Positions 55,488 to 64,000 of a DNA stretch of 64,000 nucleotides are shown here, piece by piece (within the stretch, counting starts at the first letter, position 1; every line of letters starts with the position of its first letter). Origin of the DNA: Prochlorococcus marinus str. MIT 9215 (lineage in GTDB: Bacteria > Cyanobacteriota > Cyanobacteriia > PCC-6307 > Cyanobiaceae); assembly GCF_000018065.1 (NCBI RefSeq), contig NC_009840.1:930001-994000 (forward strand), written 5' to 3'. Made by a program: the position numbers and the translations under genes. The notes under the pieces were generated by a model. The model had not been told where the DNA came from and made no database searches. It saw only the letters and a program-made list of their open reading frames with translations.

Positions 55488-55507
55488 TAAGTATTTAATT
55501 ATTTTTC

Positions 55508-57025
55508 ATGTCAATTTTTAAAAGACTTTTAACAAATAGAACAGGTTCGAGTAAGTCAATTATTAAAAATTCCGTAATCGCTGGAACGATTATATTTTCT
55601 GGTTTTGGGCAGGATGTTATGGCAAAAGGAAAATCATACGTAGCCGTAGAACCACTAGTTTGTGATTTAGTTAAATCAATTGCATTACCATCTGACGAAG
55701 TTACATGCTTAGTAGATAGAAAACAAGATGTTCATGACTTAAAGATCAATCCAAGGCAAGCTCAATTACTAAATAGCGCAGACAAAGTATTTACTCTTGG
55801 TAAAGAAATGACTCCAAGTATGAGAAATTGGGAAAATAAAAGGAATACTGTTGTTGTAGGTGTTAGTGCAATAGACGTAGATGATCATTCTGATCATGGA
55901 GGTCATGATGATCATGCTGAACATTCAGCTAAGGTAGATGACCACTCTGATCATGGAGGTCAAGACGATCACTCAGATCATGGTGGACATGATGATCACG
56001 CTGAGGGTGCTTTCGAATGGGCAGGCAAATTCCAACTTTCTAAGGGTTCTTACAAATGGTCATTTGAAAAAGTCGATGGAGAATATGCAGATCCTGCAAT
56101 GAAGATGGTGATTCTCAAATCTAATGACATAGAAGGTTCTGAAGATTTAGCTAAAGAACTATTAGGATCTAAAGACTCAATTAGCAGAAAAAATGATGGT
56201 ACTTTGATAGCCAGTAATAAAGCTTTTGTTCTTAACTTTGATCAAAGAAAAGAAAGTACTGTTTTTAACGTGGATATCAAAGAAGATGGTCAATATATAT
56301 TTTTTACTGAACACATGCCTTTTGAGTTTGAAGCAACTCAACACTTTTTTAAAGACGTTTCAAATAGTGATATAGAACCAATAGCACAAGTACCAGACGA
56401 AGGAGAGGGGCATCATCATCATCATGACCATGGAGGGCTAGATCCTCATGTTTGGCATGATCCACATAACATCATAAAAATGGGAGATCTCATAAGCAAA
56501 AGTTTAAAGAAAGATATTTCAGTTTTTAATAGAGGTGACAGAAAACTAATTAATGAAAGATTCAAAAAAGCTGATTCTCTCTTAGAAGGTTTAGATAGTT
56601 GGATCGTCGAACAAGTAAGCTCAATTCCTGAGGAAAACAGAATAATTGTCTCTAAACACAAAGCAATGGAATACTACGGGGATGCATTTGGTTTTGAAAC
56701 CATTAGTTTACTTGACTTTCTTGGAGACTCCTCAAGCTTAAGGCCAGACAACATAAGTTCTACTTTAAAAATGTTAGATGAAGAGAATGTTCAGGCAATA
56801 TTTCCTGAACAAATTCCAGCATCTAAGTTATTAAGAAACTTAAGTAGACAAAGTTCAGTTCCTTTAGCTTCTAATCAAATATTCGTTGATGGATTGATGA
56901 TGGATGGTAATACGGTTTCAGTAGCCGTTCACAACACTTGTACAATTGTTGATTCATTAGGTGGAAGCTGTGATAAAGAATCTGGCTCCAATCTTGAGTC
57001 TGAATGGTACACACTTTCAGATTAA
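55508..57025 (+). CDS. znuA: Zinc-binding lipoprotein-type substrate protein with inserted domain
   Basis: 505 residues, far longer than the usual ~300 of ZnuA. N-terminal signal region (SVIAGTIIFSGFGQ), first ZnuA lobe (VAVEPLVCDLVKSIALPSDEV), a His/Asp-rich loop (about 124-165), then an unfamiliar domain of ~130 residues (FEWAGKFQLSKGSYKWSFEK to FTEHMPFEFEATQHF), a second His run GHHHHHDHGGLDPHVW (about 300) and the second lobe. It binds Zn for ZnuBC. Confidence 0.88.
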   Translation: MSIFKRLLTNRTGSSKSIIKNSVIAGTIIFSGFGQDVMAKGKSYVAVEPLVCDLVKSIALPSDEVTCLVDRKQDVHDLKINPRQAQLLNSADKVFTLGKEMTPSMRNWENKRNTVVVGVSAIDVDDHSDHGGHDDHAEHSAKVDDHSDHGGQDDHSDHGGHDDHAEGAFEWAGKFQLSKGSYKWSFEKVDGEYADPAMKMVILKSNDIEGSEDLAKELLGSKDSISRKNDGTLIASNKAFVLNFDQRKESTVFNVDIKEDGQYIFFTEHMPFEFEATQHFFKDVSNSDIEPIAQVPDEGEGHHHHHDHGGLDPHVWHDPHNIIKMGDLISKSLKKDISVFNRGDRKLINERFKKADSLLEGLDSWIVEQVSSIPEENRIIVSKHKAMEYYGDAFGFETISLLDFLGDSSSLRPDNISSTLKMLDEENVQAIFPEQIPASKLLRNLSRQSSVPLASNQIFVDGLMMDGNTVSVAVHNTCTIVDSLGGSCDKESGSNLESEWYTLSD

Positions 57026-57102
57026 ATTTTTCTAATAAAAACGGTTTTCATTTCTTATTATTACTATATTTAAACTATTGTTTATTTAGTATTAATCAGT
57101 AA

Positions 57103-58452
57103 ATGAGCATCAAAGATAAAGTTCCCGTTACTATTCTCACTGGATTTTTAGGTTCAGGAAAGACTACTTTGCTTAATAGAATATTGAGTGAAGAGCACGG
57201 TAAAAGAATAGCCGTAATTGAGAATGAATACGGTGAAGTAGGTATAGATCAAGGGCTAGTAATTAATGCCGATGAAGAAGTATTTGAGATGTCAAATGGG
57301 TGCATTTGTTGTACTGTTCGCGGTGATTTAATAAGAGTCCTTGGCAACCTTATGAAAAGAAGAGATAAGTTTGACTATGTTTTAGTAGAAACGACAGGAT
57401 TAGCAGATCCAGGCCCAGTTGCTCAGACTTTTTTCATGGATGAAGAGATTAGTTCTGAATTTACTCTTGATGGAATTGTGACTTTAGTTGATGCTGCACA
57501 TATCGATCAGCAACTAGGAAGGAGTGATGAAAGTTCAGAACAAGTTGCATTTGCAGATGTTCTTGTCCTTAATAAAACTGATTTAGTCTCTGATGATGCA
57601 CTAAATACTCTTGAATCGAGGTTGAGAGATATGAACCGAATGACTCGAATTATTCGAGCAGAGAATGCCAAAGTACCAATTGAATCAGTCTTAAATCTAA
57701 GTGCATTTGATCTTGATCAGATCCTTAAACGCAGACCAACATTTCTTGAACCAGAATATCCTTTTGAATGGACAGGTGTTTACGATCTTGATGCAGGTAA
57801 ATATGAATTAATGCTAGAAGAAGGACCAGATCCAGAAATGTCCCTAGTAGCTCTCGTTAATCAAGGTGAGAGTGAGGAGGAACTCAAAGATGGGGCTGAA
57901 TCCTCCGTAAGACTTTATGCAGAAAAAGCTAATACTTTAGAACCTGGAAATACTATCCCATATGGAGAACATATAAATCTCAAATTAGATGATAAAGGGA
58001 ATAAATCCTTCATCCTTAACATAGAAAAACCAACCAAAATAGGTTTGTTTACACAGCATACTGCTGAAGAATTCAATATGAAAGTCATTAAAAGAGAGGA
58101 AAATAAAGAGATTCCATTTAATACTGAAAGGTTTTGGCAAGCAGAGCATGAACATGATGATGAAGTAGGCTCAATTGCTATAGAGCGTTTTGGAGATGTT
58201 GATCCAGAAAAACTAAATACTTGGATGGGAAGGCTTCTCTCAGAAAAAGGAGTGGACATATTCAGAACTAAAGGTTTCATAAGTTACTCAGGGAACCCAA
58301 GGCGAATAGTTTTCCAAGGAGTACACATGTTATTTACTGCGCAACCTGACAAAGAATGGGGCAACGAACCTCGTAGAAATCAACTTGTTTTTATCGGTAG
58401 AAATCTAAATGAGAAAGAAATGCAAGAAGGCTTTGATAAATGCCTGATATAG
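57103..58452 (+). CDS. COG0523 family GTPase (zinc metallochaperone type)
   Basis: 449 residues. Walker A TGFLGSGKTTLL (13-24), metal site NGCICCTVRGDL (65-76, the CxCC signature), ETTGLADPGPVAQ, NKTDL, and a C-terminal CobW domain. A His/Asp patch (AEHEHDDEVG) precedes the end. Zinc-locus neighbours suggest a ZNG/ZagA role, transferring zinc to a client, rather than cobalamin synthesis. It overlaps the WD40 gene by 13 bp. Confidence 0.88.
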   Translation: MSIKDKVPVTILTGFLGSGKTTLLNRILSEEHGKRIAVIENEYGEVGIDQGLVINADEEVFEMSNGCICCTVRGDLIRVLGNLMKRRDKFDYVLVETTGLADPGPVAQTFFMDEEISSEFTLDGIVTLVDAAHIDQQLGRSDESSEQVAFADVLVLNKTDLVSDDALNTLESRLRDMNRMTRIIRAENAKVPIESVLNLSAFDLDQILKRRPTFLEPEYPFEWTGVYDLDAGKYELMLEEGPDPEMSLVALVNQGESEEELKDGAESSVRLYAEKANTLEPGNTIPYGEHINLKLDDKGNKSFILNIEKPTKIGLFTQHTAEEFNMKVIKREENKEIPFNTERFWQAEHEHDDEVGSIAIERFGDVDPEKLNTWMGRLLSEKGVDIFRTKGFISYSGNPRRIVFQGVHMLFTAQPDKEWGNEPRRNQLVFIGRNLNEKEMQEGFDKCLI

Positions 58453-59513
58453 AACCATTTAGCCCAAGAGGAATGTTCCACGAGGGATGGACAGCTGAAG
58501 TTAGTGATTACGCAATAGCATGTGGCTGGGCCCTTAAAGGGAAACAATTTATTGTTGGCGACGTAGCAGGTGGTATTTTTGCATTCGAGGGAGATAATGG
58601 AAAAATTATTTGGGAAAAAGAAAATACACACTCTGGTGGTTTACTAGCAATGGCCATTCATCCAGAGGGTGAAATTTTTGCAACATCAGGTCAGGATGGA
58701 AATGTTCAAATTTGTAATTGTCACGAAGGTAAAGTAATTAAAACTCTAGATCTTGGTAAGGGTTGGGTAGAACACCTCAAGTGGTCTAATGACGGTTTAT
58801 TTCTAGCCATAGCTTCATCAAAAAAGGTATATGTTTTTAATGAAGTTGGTGAAGAGAAATGGACCTCAGAAGACCACCCAAGCACTGTAAGTGCAATAAC
58901 ATGGTCAAATAAAAATGAACTAGCTACTGCTTGCTACGGAAGAGTGACATTCTTTGACATAGTTAATAATAAAACAAATCAAAAACTCGAATGGCAAGGA
59001 TCATTGGTATCTATGGAATTAAGCCCTGATGGAGATATAGTCGCCTGTGGGAGTCAAGACAATTCAGTTCATTTTTGGAGAAGATCAACAGGAATGGATG
59101 CTGAAATGACTGGATACCCTGGTAAACCAAGTCATCTTTCTTTTGATGACAGCGGAAAATTATTAGCAACAAGTGGCAGTGAAAGAATTACAGTTTGGAG
59201 CTTTATAGGAAATGGTCCAGAAGGGACTATGCCCGGAGAGCTATGTCACCATACAGAACCCATTTCAAGCCTAGCCTTTTCAAATAAAGGTATGCTTGTA
59301 GCCTCAGGCTCTAGGGATGGTTCTGTTGTCGCAAGTTTCCTAAAGAATGACGGCAATGGAGACCCAGTTGGGGCAGCATTCGCTGGAGATTTAGTAGGGG
59401 CAATTTCCTGGAGACCTGATGATTGTGCACTTGCAGCAGTTAATGCAAAAGGTGTTGTAAATGTATGGAAATTTAAAGTTCGTACTAACCTTTTTTCAAA
59501 GGGATTTAAGTAA
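58440..59513 (+). CDS. WD40 repeat protein
   Basis: 357 residues, a seven-bladed WD40-type propeller: repeats such as AMAIHPEGEIFATSGQDGNV, LSPDGDIVACGSQDNSVHFW and LAFSNKGMLVASGSRDGSV. No enzymatic motif. Encoded with a 13-bp overlap after the COG0523 GTPase, so a scaffold or partner of the metallochaperone is the simplest inference. Confidence 0.87.
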   Translation: MPDIEPFSPRGMFHEGWTAEVSDYAIACGWALKGKQFIVGDVAGGIFAFEGDNGKIIWEKENTHSGGLLAMAIHPEGEIFATSGQDGNVQICNCHEGKVIKTLDLGKGWVEHLKWSNDGLFLAIASSKKVYVFNEVGEEKWTSEDHPSTVSAITWSNKNELATACYGRVTFFDIVNNKTNQKLEWQGSLVSMELSPDGDIVACGSQDNSVHFWRRSTGMDAEMTGYPGKPSHLSFDDSGKLLATSGSERITVWSFIGNGPEGTMPGELCHHTEPISSLAFSNKGMLVASGSRDGSVVASFLKNDGNGDPVGAAFAGDLVGAISWRPDDCALAAVNAKGVVNVWKFKVRTNLFSKGFK

Positions 59514-59530
59514 AAAGTAGAAATTTATAA

Positions 59531-59686
59531 TTACCAATAGTTAGCTTTTAAATGTCTTTCCATACAAATGACCTCACAGTCATTATCTATTCCTTTTGGG
59601 TGAATATCACAATATGAGAGACATTGAAAATATTCGTCTATAGGATTAGATTTATCATTTTTACTAACTTCTTTCGACTGCTTCAT
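59531..59686 (-). CDS. Small twin-CX3C protein
   Basis: 51 residues: QCLSYCDIHPKGIDNDCEVI continues to CMERHL, giving C-x3-C, ten residues, then C-x3-C. No signal peptide. The pattern recalls helical-hairpin disulfide or zinc-binding proteins. Convergent with the WD40 gene (17-bp gap). Zn relation is inference from position. Confidence 0.55.
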   Translation of the reverse strand: MKQSKEVSKNDKSNPIDEYFQCLSYCDIHPKGIDNDCEVICMERHLKANYW

Positions 59687-60246
59687 AAAAGAGATCCTCA
59701 ATTATTTAAAATTAAGATAGTCGAATTAAATATCAAAAGAAATAAGCAAAACTTACTAAAAATATCCCCAAAAAATTAGCACGATTGATTATTACTCTCG
59801 GACATTTTTAATTAAAAAGCAATGCGTATAAAAACGGATTGTCTTTAGAGAGATATTTTCCTAATTTTATATTGTTGAGTTCTAGGAGGTCTTTCAAAAT
59901 GATCGATAGCCTGCCTGAAATTTCGGAATAAACCGAACTAATTTAATTAACTGCTCCAATTATTTTTTATTAATGTCTAAGCTTCCTTCTTCTGCATCGT
60001 TTAGGTGCCCTTTAAGAAACAAGCTTAATTCTAGAGTTTTTGCCCCAGTTAAAGACAATTAGTTAATTTTGGTGAGCATTAGCTTAATAGAAGTTAGCAA
60101 CAAGGATCCATGATTTAGGTGCGTTAATAACTTCAGAAAAAAATATAAGTAAGAGACAAAAGAGGGCTTATTAAAGCCCTCTTTTTTTTCAATATGACTT
60201 TTTCCTCTAGTTTTATAGATAATTATTAAAACAATAAAAATTAAAA
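59687..60246. other. 560-bp gap with strong SD, short ORFs and a terminator
   Basis: On the plus strand AGGAGG (59884-59889) precedes a 10-codon ATG frame (59899-59931, MIDSLPEISE). A 29-codon ATG frame lies at 59973-60062 and a terminator at 60161-60190. This looks like one transcript of ~300 nt that is either a small RNA or a leader-type mRNA. No known RNA family matches by eye. Confidence 0.4.
60161..60190 (+). terminator. Strong intrinsic terminator
   Basis: AGAGGGCT / AGCCCTCT with a 6-nt loop followed by T8. Ends a plus-strand transcript that includes the short ORFs at 59899-60062. Confidence 0.88.
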
Positions 60247-60525
60247 ATGGTTAATTATTATTGCCCATATTGCAATACTAAATATCAATTTCAAAAAAAA
60301 GAATCCTCAAAAGGCAAACTTATATGTGGTTTGTGCGGGGAGAATCTTGTAAAAAAACCATTTATTAGGTTGAACCAGATAATCGCTTTAGTTGCTGCGT
60401 CATCATTACTTCTACCTTTAATATATACTTTTATTTTTTTAATTAAAAATCAAATAAATCCTCCTAATAAAAATTATAAAGCAAATGGTACTTCAATAAT
60501 AATTATCAAAGGAACAATTTCATAA
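60247..60525 (+). CDS. Zinc-ribbon membrane protein
   Basis: 92 residues: NYYCPYCNTKYQFQ and LICGLCGENL form a four-Cys zinc ribbon, then a helix at about 47-68 (LIALVAASSLLLPLIYTFIF-like). Unrelated in order to 35579-35800, where the helix is C-terminal after a linker. No function recognised. Confidence 0.7.
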   Translation: MVNYYCPYCNTKYQFQKKESSKGKLICGLCGENLVKKPFIRLNQIIALVAASSLLLPLIYTFIFLIKNQINPPNKNYKANGTSIIIIKGTIS

Positions 60526-60549
60526 AAAAATTTAAAAAATCTTGAGAGG

Positions 60550-60771
60550 TCAACCTCTACATAGTGATTTATTTAAACAAGAATTTTTACTTTCAATATT
60601 TATTTGATCATCAATATTTTTTAATTTGTTTTTATTACTTATTACTTCAACTTTTTGCCCACAATGTTCTTTGCAACCACCATTAAATAAATTATGTGCA
60701 TATAAAATGGAACTATTCGTAAGTAATAAAAGAAAAATTATTTTATTAATTTGATTAAAATTAGAATTCAT
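60550..60771 (-). CDS. Small secreted cysteine-rich protein
   Basis: 73 residues: signal peptide IIFLLLLTNSSILYAHN, then NGGCKEHCGQKVEVI and a C terminus NSCLNKSLCRG, four Cys in two CxxC/CxxxxC pairs. Resembles the product at 46722 in its GGC front. Confidence 0.6.
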   Translation of the reverse strand: MNSNFNQINKIIFLLLLTNSSILYAHNLFNGGCKEHCGQKVEVISNKNKLKNIDDQINIESKNSCLNKSLCRG

Positions 60772-60814
60772 TTTTATTATGATTTTCCCAGAATTAGTAA
60801 ATAAATAATATCAG

Positions 60815-61051
60815 TTAATTCCAAGGTGTGTTTATAAGTCCCCAGATATCTAAGAAGAAAAATAAAACTGCAATAACAACAAGATCCCATGCTCTTTCCC
60901 TAAAAGCCCAAGGCGCAATAAAAACTTCTCCAAGTCCGTGAAGTGCCGCCCCTACTGGTAGATGATCAAGAACCAGCAAACTATGAGAGAGAATAAAAAG
61001 AAAGCTTGCGAAATATCTAAAAAAAACAAATTGCCAATTACTAGAACTCAT
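60815..61051 (-). CDS. Conserved membrane protein, unknown
   Basis: 78 residues: VFFRYFASFLFILSHSLLVL, AALHGLGEVFIAPWAFRERA and a last helix LVVIAVLFFFLDIWGL. Two or three helices and a conserved-looking central loop, so a real gene, but no family recognised. Confidence 0.65.
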   Translation of the reverse strand: MSSSNWQFVFFRYFASFLFILSHSLLVLDHLPVGAALHGLGEVFIAPWAFRERAWDLVVIAVLFFFLDIWGLINTPWN

Positions 61052-61176
61052 GCCTTTTAGATTTTTAAGAAATATACTTCAATGATCAAAATAATGATAT
61101 AGCTCGAGTCAAGAGATATTATTTTTGGTAGCCATAAATACGAATAAAGATCTAAAGCTAAAGTAAAAGTTACTAA

Positions 61177-62622
61177 ATGATGAAATATATGTTTTCGAGC
61201 TATCAGCCTAAAAATAGTTTTGATGAATATTTTAAGGATAATGTTAACTCTGCTAGAGAAATATTGATTCCACTTCTTTCCTCTTTGGATAATATGGGGA
61301 TTAAGGAATTAAACAGGAATCATTCTGCAGCAAAAAAATTATTACTAAGACATGGCGCTACTTTTAGATTAAATGATACTGGTTTAAAAGGGACGGAGAG
61401 AATATTACCTTTTGATCCACTACCTAGGATAATTAGTAAAGATGATTGGGTTACATTAGAAAAAGGACTAAAACAAAGGCTGGAGGCAATTGATTTATTC
61501 CTAGATGATATTTATAATTCTCAAAAAATAATTAATGATGGAATAATTCCAAGAGAATTAATTGAGAGTTCAGAAGGTTGGAGACCTCAGATGATAGGTT
61601 TCAAACCTCCACTAAATAAATGGTGTCAAATTTCAGGACTTGATTTAATAAGGGACAGAAATGGTGATTGGCATGTTTTAGAAGATAATTTAAGGTGCCC
61701 TTCTGGGGTTGCTTATTTTTTAGAAAATAGATTAGTTATGAAAAATATTTTTCCTAATCTTTTCTCTGGCAGAATTGTAAAACCAATTGATGAATATCCA
61801 TCATATCTTTTAAAAACTCTTCAAGAACTTGCTGTTTGGACAGATACTCCCAAGATAGTTCTACTAACTCCAGGAATTTTTAATAGTGCTTATTTTGAAC
61901 ATAGTTATTTAGCTCAAGAAATGGGCATCCAACTAGTTCAGGGTCATGACTTAGTTTGTAATGATGATTATGTATATTTAAAAACTACCTCTGGATTAAA
62001 AAGAGTAGATGTCATTTACAGACGAATTGATGATGATTTCTTAGATCCTCAAAATTTCAGAAAAGATTCCTGCCTTGGTGTTAGCGGATTACTTGATGCT
62101 TTTAAGTCAGGTCATGTTGCTTTAGCGAATGCACCTGGGACTGGAATAGCAGATGACAAAATGATTTATTCATTTGTTCCAAAAATGATTAAATATTATC
62201 TTGATGAAGAAATTATTATTAAAAATGTAGAAACGTATATTTGTCATTACCAAAAGGATCGACAATATGTTCTAGAAAATTTATCAAAACTTGTCGTTAA
62301 GTCTGTCGCAGAAGCTGGGGGTTATGGAATGTTAATTGGTCCCCACTCAACAACAAGTGAAATAGAAGAATTCGCTAAAAAAATCAAAAAAAATCCTAGG
62401 AATTTCATAGCACAACCAACATTAGAATTATCTACTGTGCCATCTTTATGTGATGGAGAACTCTATCCATGTCATGTTGATTTAAGACCATATATCTTGA
62501 GAGGGAAAGATTCATGGGTTAGCCCAGGAGGTCTTACGAGGGTAGCATTAAAAAAAGGATCATTAGTAGTGAATTCTTCTCAAGGTGGAGGATGCAAAGA
62601 TACATGGGTTGTAGGTAAATAA
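61177..62622 (+). CDS. Circularly permuted ATP-grasp protein (COG2308)
   Basis: 481 residues, full length for COG2308. LLLRHGATFRLN, WHVLEDNLRCPSGVAYFLENR, VVKSVAEAGGYGMLIGPHS and FIAQPTLELSTVPSL are the permuted ATP-grasp motifs that bind ATP-Mg. These ligases form amide bonds to an unidentified peptide or polymer. Stop codon is 1 bp before the alpha-E gene. Confidence 0.9.
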   Translation: MMKYMFSSYQPKNSFDEYFKDNVNSAREILIPLLSSLDNMGIKELNRNHSAAKKLLLRHGATFRLNDTGLKGTERILPFDPLPRIISKDDWVTLEKGLKQRLEAIDLFLDDIYNSQKIINDGIIPRELIESSEGWRPQMIGFKPPLNKWCQISGLDLIRDRNGDWHVLEDNLRCPSGVAYFLENRLVMKNIFPNLFSGRIVKPIDEYPSYLLKTLQELAVWTDTPKIVLLTPGIFNSAYFEHSYLAQEMGIQLVQGHDLVCNDDYVYLKTTSGLKRVDVIYRRIDDDFLDPQNFRKDSCLGVSGLLDAFKSGHVALANAPGTGIADDKMIYSFVPKMIKYYLDEEIIIKNVETYICHYQKDRQYVLENLSKLVVKSVAEAGGYGMLIGPHSTTSEIEEFAKKIKKNPRNFIAQPTLELSTVPSLCDGELYPCHVDLRPYILRGKDSWVSPGGLTRVALKKGSLVVNSSQGGGCKDTWVVGK

Positions 62623-62623
62623 T

Positions 62624-63565
62624 ATGCTTTTAAGTCGTGTAGCAGAATCTCTTTATTGGATAAATCGTTATTTAGAACGTGCAGAAAACATATCTCGTTT
62701 TGTGGAAGTAAGTGAAGCAATGTCATTAGATTGTCCACCAGGGAGTGCAGAACCTTGGCTACCGTTAATTGATGCTTCAAGTGATAGAGAATCTTTTGAT
62801 AAAAGATTCCCAGAGAAAAAACCTAATGACGTTATTAATTTTTTAATAAGAGATCGTTTAAACCCAAATAGCATAATTTCTTGCATTCAAATGGCAAGAG
62901 AAAATGCGAGACAAATCAGAGATGTCATGACCACAGAAATGTGGGAACAAATTAATATTTTATATTGGAATATGCAAGAAGGAGAGGCAATATGGAATAA
63001 ACCAAGACAAGAGCAATTAAGTGAAATAAGGAGGGAATGTCAGCTTTTTTATGGAATTACAGATGCAACTTTAAGCAAGGACCTTGCCTGGAGATTTAGC
63101 ATTCTCGGAAGATTAATCGAAAGAGCTGACAAAACATCAAGAATTTTAGATGTTAAATATTATTTACTCCTACCTAGCTTAGATGAACTTGGAGGAGTTC
63201 TTGATGAGTTGCAATGGATTGCACTTTTACGTTCAGCTGGAGCTTATCAAATGTTTAGGAAAGCAGTGCAAAATTCTATAAAGCCTAATTCAGTTGCGAG
63301 ATTTCTTTTACTTGATCCAATTTTCCCTAGATCAGTAAGATACTGTCTTGAGGGGATAAGCAATACTCTTAAAATGATAGATTCCTCCCCTCCTCCAGAA
63401 AACCCCACAGAATTAGAGTGTATGAGAGGTTTGCTTAAAGCAAAGTGGAGTTATATCAGAATTGAAGATATAATTAATGATGGTTTACATGAAGCAATCG
63501 ATTCATTGCAAATGGATTTAAATAAATTAAATGATCTCATTCAAGAAAAATATTTTATTAATTAA
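62624..63565 (+). CDS. Alpha-E domain protein (COG2307)
   Basis: 313 residues, all-helical: MLLSRVAESLYWINRYLERAEN with the YWINRYLERAE signature, and LAWRFSILGRLIERADKTSRIL repeating it internally. Always found with COG2308 ATP-grasp proteins, probably a partner or substrate carrier. Co-translated with the preceding gene. Confidence 0.9.
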   Translation: MLLSRVAESLYWINRYLERAENISRFVEVSEAMSLDCPPGSAEPWLPLIDASSDRESFDKRFPEKKPNDVINFLIRDRLNPNSIISCIQMARENARQIRDVMTTEMWEQINILYWNMQEGEAIWNKPRQEQLSEIRRECQLFYGITDATLSKDLAWRFSILGRLIERADKTSRILDVKYYLLLPSLDELGGVLDELQWIALLRSAGAYQMFRKAVQNSIKPNSVARFLLLDPIFPRSVRYCLEGISNTLKMIDSSPPPENPTELECMRGLLKAKWSYIRIEDIINDGLHEAIDSLQMDLNKLNDLIQEKYFIN

Positions 63566-63576
63566 AAAGTTTATTA

Positions 63577-64000
63577 ATGAGAATTAAATACCTCCACAAA
63601 CTTGAATATAAATACGAAGACCCTGTTCAATTAGGAGAACATAGATTATGTATAAAGCCACGGTCAAATGGATTCCAAGAGCTAAAGAATTTTGAATTAA
63701 AAATAACCCCAGAACCAGAAATTATTTATCCATTACTTTCTGCCAGCGGAGAAGAAATCATTCGAATTAGATTTAATGGATTCACCGATAATCTAATTAT
63801 TGAATCAATTAGCGAAGTTGTAACTATTAAACATCCAAACATTATTGATGGGGTTAAAAATAGAGATTTAACATTACCTTTTTGTAGAAGCATTATTAAC
63901 AGAGATTTACAGGGAGCATTAGAGGGGTGGATGCCAAATGGACAACACGATCCCTCTGCCGTAGAACTTGCCCAAGAAGCTTTAGCAGGAAGCATTAATA
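63577..64000 (+). CDS. Transglutaminase-like protein, N-terminal part
   Basis: The first 141 residues, cut by the window end. MRIKYLHKLEYKYEDPVQLGEH followed by LCIKPRSNGFQELKNFELKI is the N-terminal beta-sandwich of bacterial transglutaminase-like proteins (COG1305). The catalytic Cys-His-Asp domain would lie outside. Third gene of the COG2308-COG2307 cluster, 11 bp downstream. Confidence 0.85.
   Translation, partial: MRIKYLHKLEYKYEDPVQLGEHRLCIKPRSNGFQELKNFELKITPEPEIIYPLLSASGEEIIRIRFNGFTDNLIIESISEVVTIKHPNIIDGVKNRDLTLPFCRSIINRDLQGALEGWMPNGQHDPSAVELAQEALAGSIN

Overview
The window is chromosomal DNA from a marine picocyanobacterium, most likely a high-light-adapted Prochlorococcus. The evidence is the very low GC content, the K/N/I-rich proteins, the short intergenic gaps, the chlorophyll gene chlH, a PetP-like cytochrome b6f subunit, many families typical of cyanobacteria (DUF3318, CGLD27/DUF1230, PAP-fibrillin, DUF2839, DUF2470, DUF1499) and small RNAs of the cyanobacterial Yfr1 and Yfr2 types. 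I see no rRNA operon, insertion sequence, prophage or CRISPR array. The species call is inference; the cyanobacterial call is firm.

Layout. 1-13.8 kb is core metabolism: the start of dapB, chlH, folP-tpiA-S4 protein, an ABC exporter, carB, then rsfS, CGLD27 and an asparaginase II, closed by an initiator tRNA and its terminator. 14.3-19.3 kb holds petP, a three-gene ABC-2 exporter, a probable structured RNA and a TauE/SafE permease. 19.4-32.9 kb is an accessory-like stretch of small proteins: an HNH nuclease, a phosphoribosyltransferase/deoxyribosyltransferase pair, rpsU, an HhH protein with a Lys-Thr microsatellite, a very AT-rich group (P-loop kinase, FAD oxidoreductase, MTHFR-like protein), peptidase E, GNAT, DCC and MBL proteins. 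33-44 kb holds pepN, purT, glutathione peroxidase, a TatA-like protein, a Dus enzyme, a thioesterase, a membrane-anchored Mrr-type nuclease and MAPEG. 44-53.3 kb is mostly very small proteins, plus fibrillin, OsmC and DUF1499, and ends with two adjacent minus-strand sRNAs (Yfr1 and Yfr2-like) whose sequences are complementary to each other.

53.3-59.7 kb is a zinc-homeostasis locus: znuB, zur and znuC with zur inserted on the opposite strand, a 17-bp perfect operator palindrome between znuC and znuA, a histidine-rich ZnuA with a large inserted domain, a COG0523 GTPase overlapping a WD40 protein, and a small twin-CX3C protein. 61.2-64 kb begins the conserved ATP-grasp / alpha-E / transglutaminase-like cluster, cut by the window end.

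Most confident points: the named enzymes, the tRNA, the zinc locus and the Yfr1 motif. Least certain: the many 30-60 residue proteins and the candidate RNAs without a family match. Several small genes use TTG or GTG starts, and one secreted protein appears to start at ATT.
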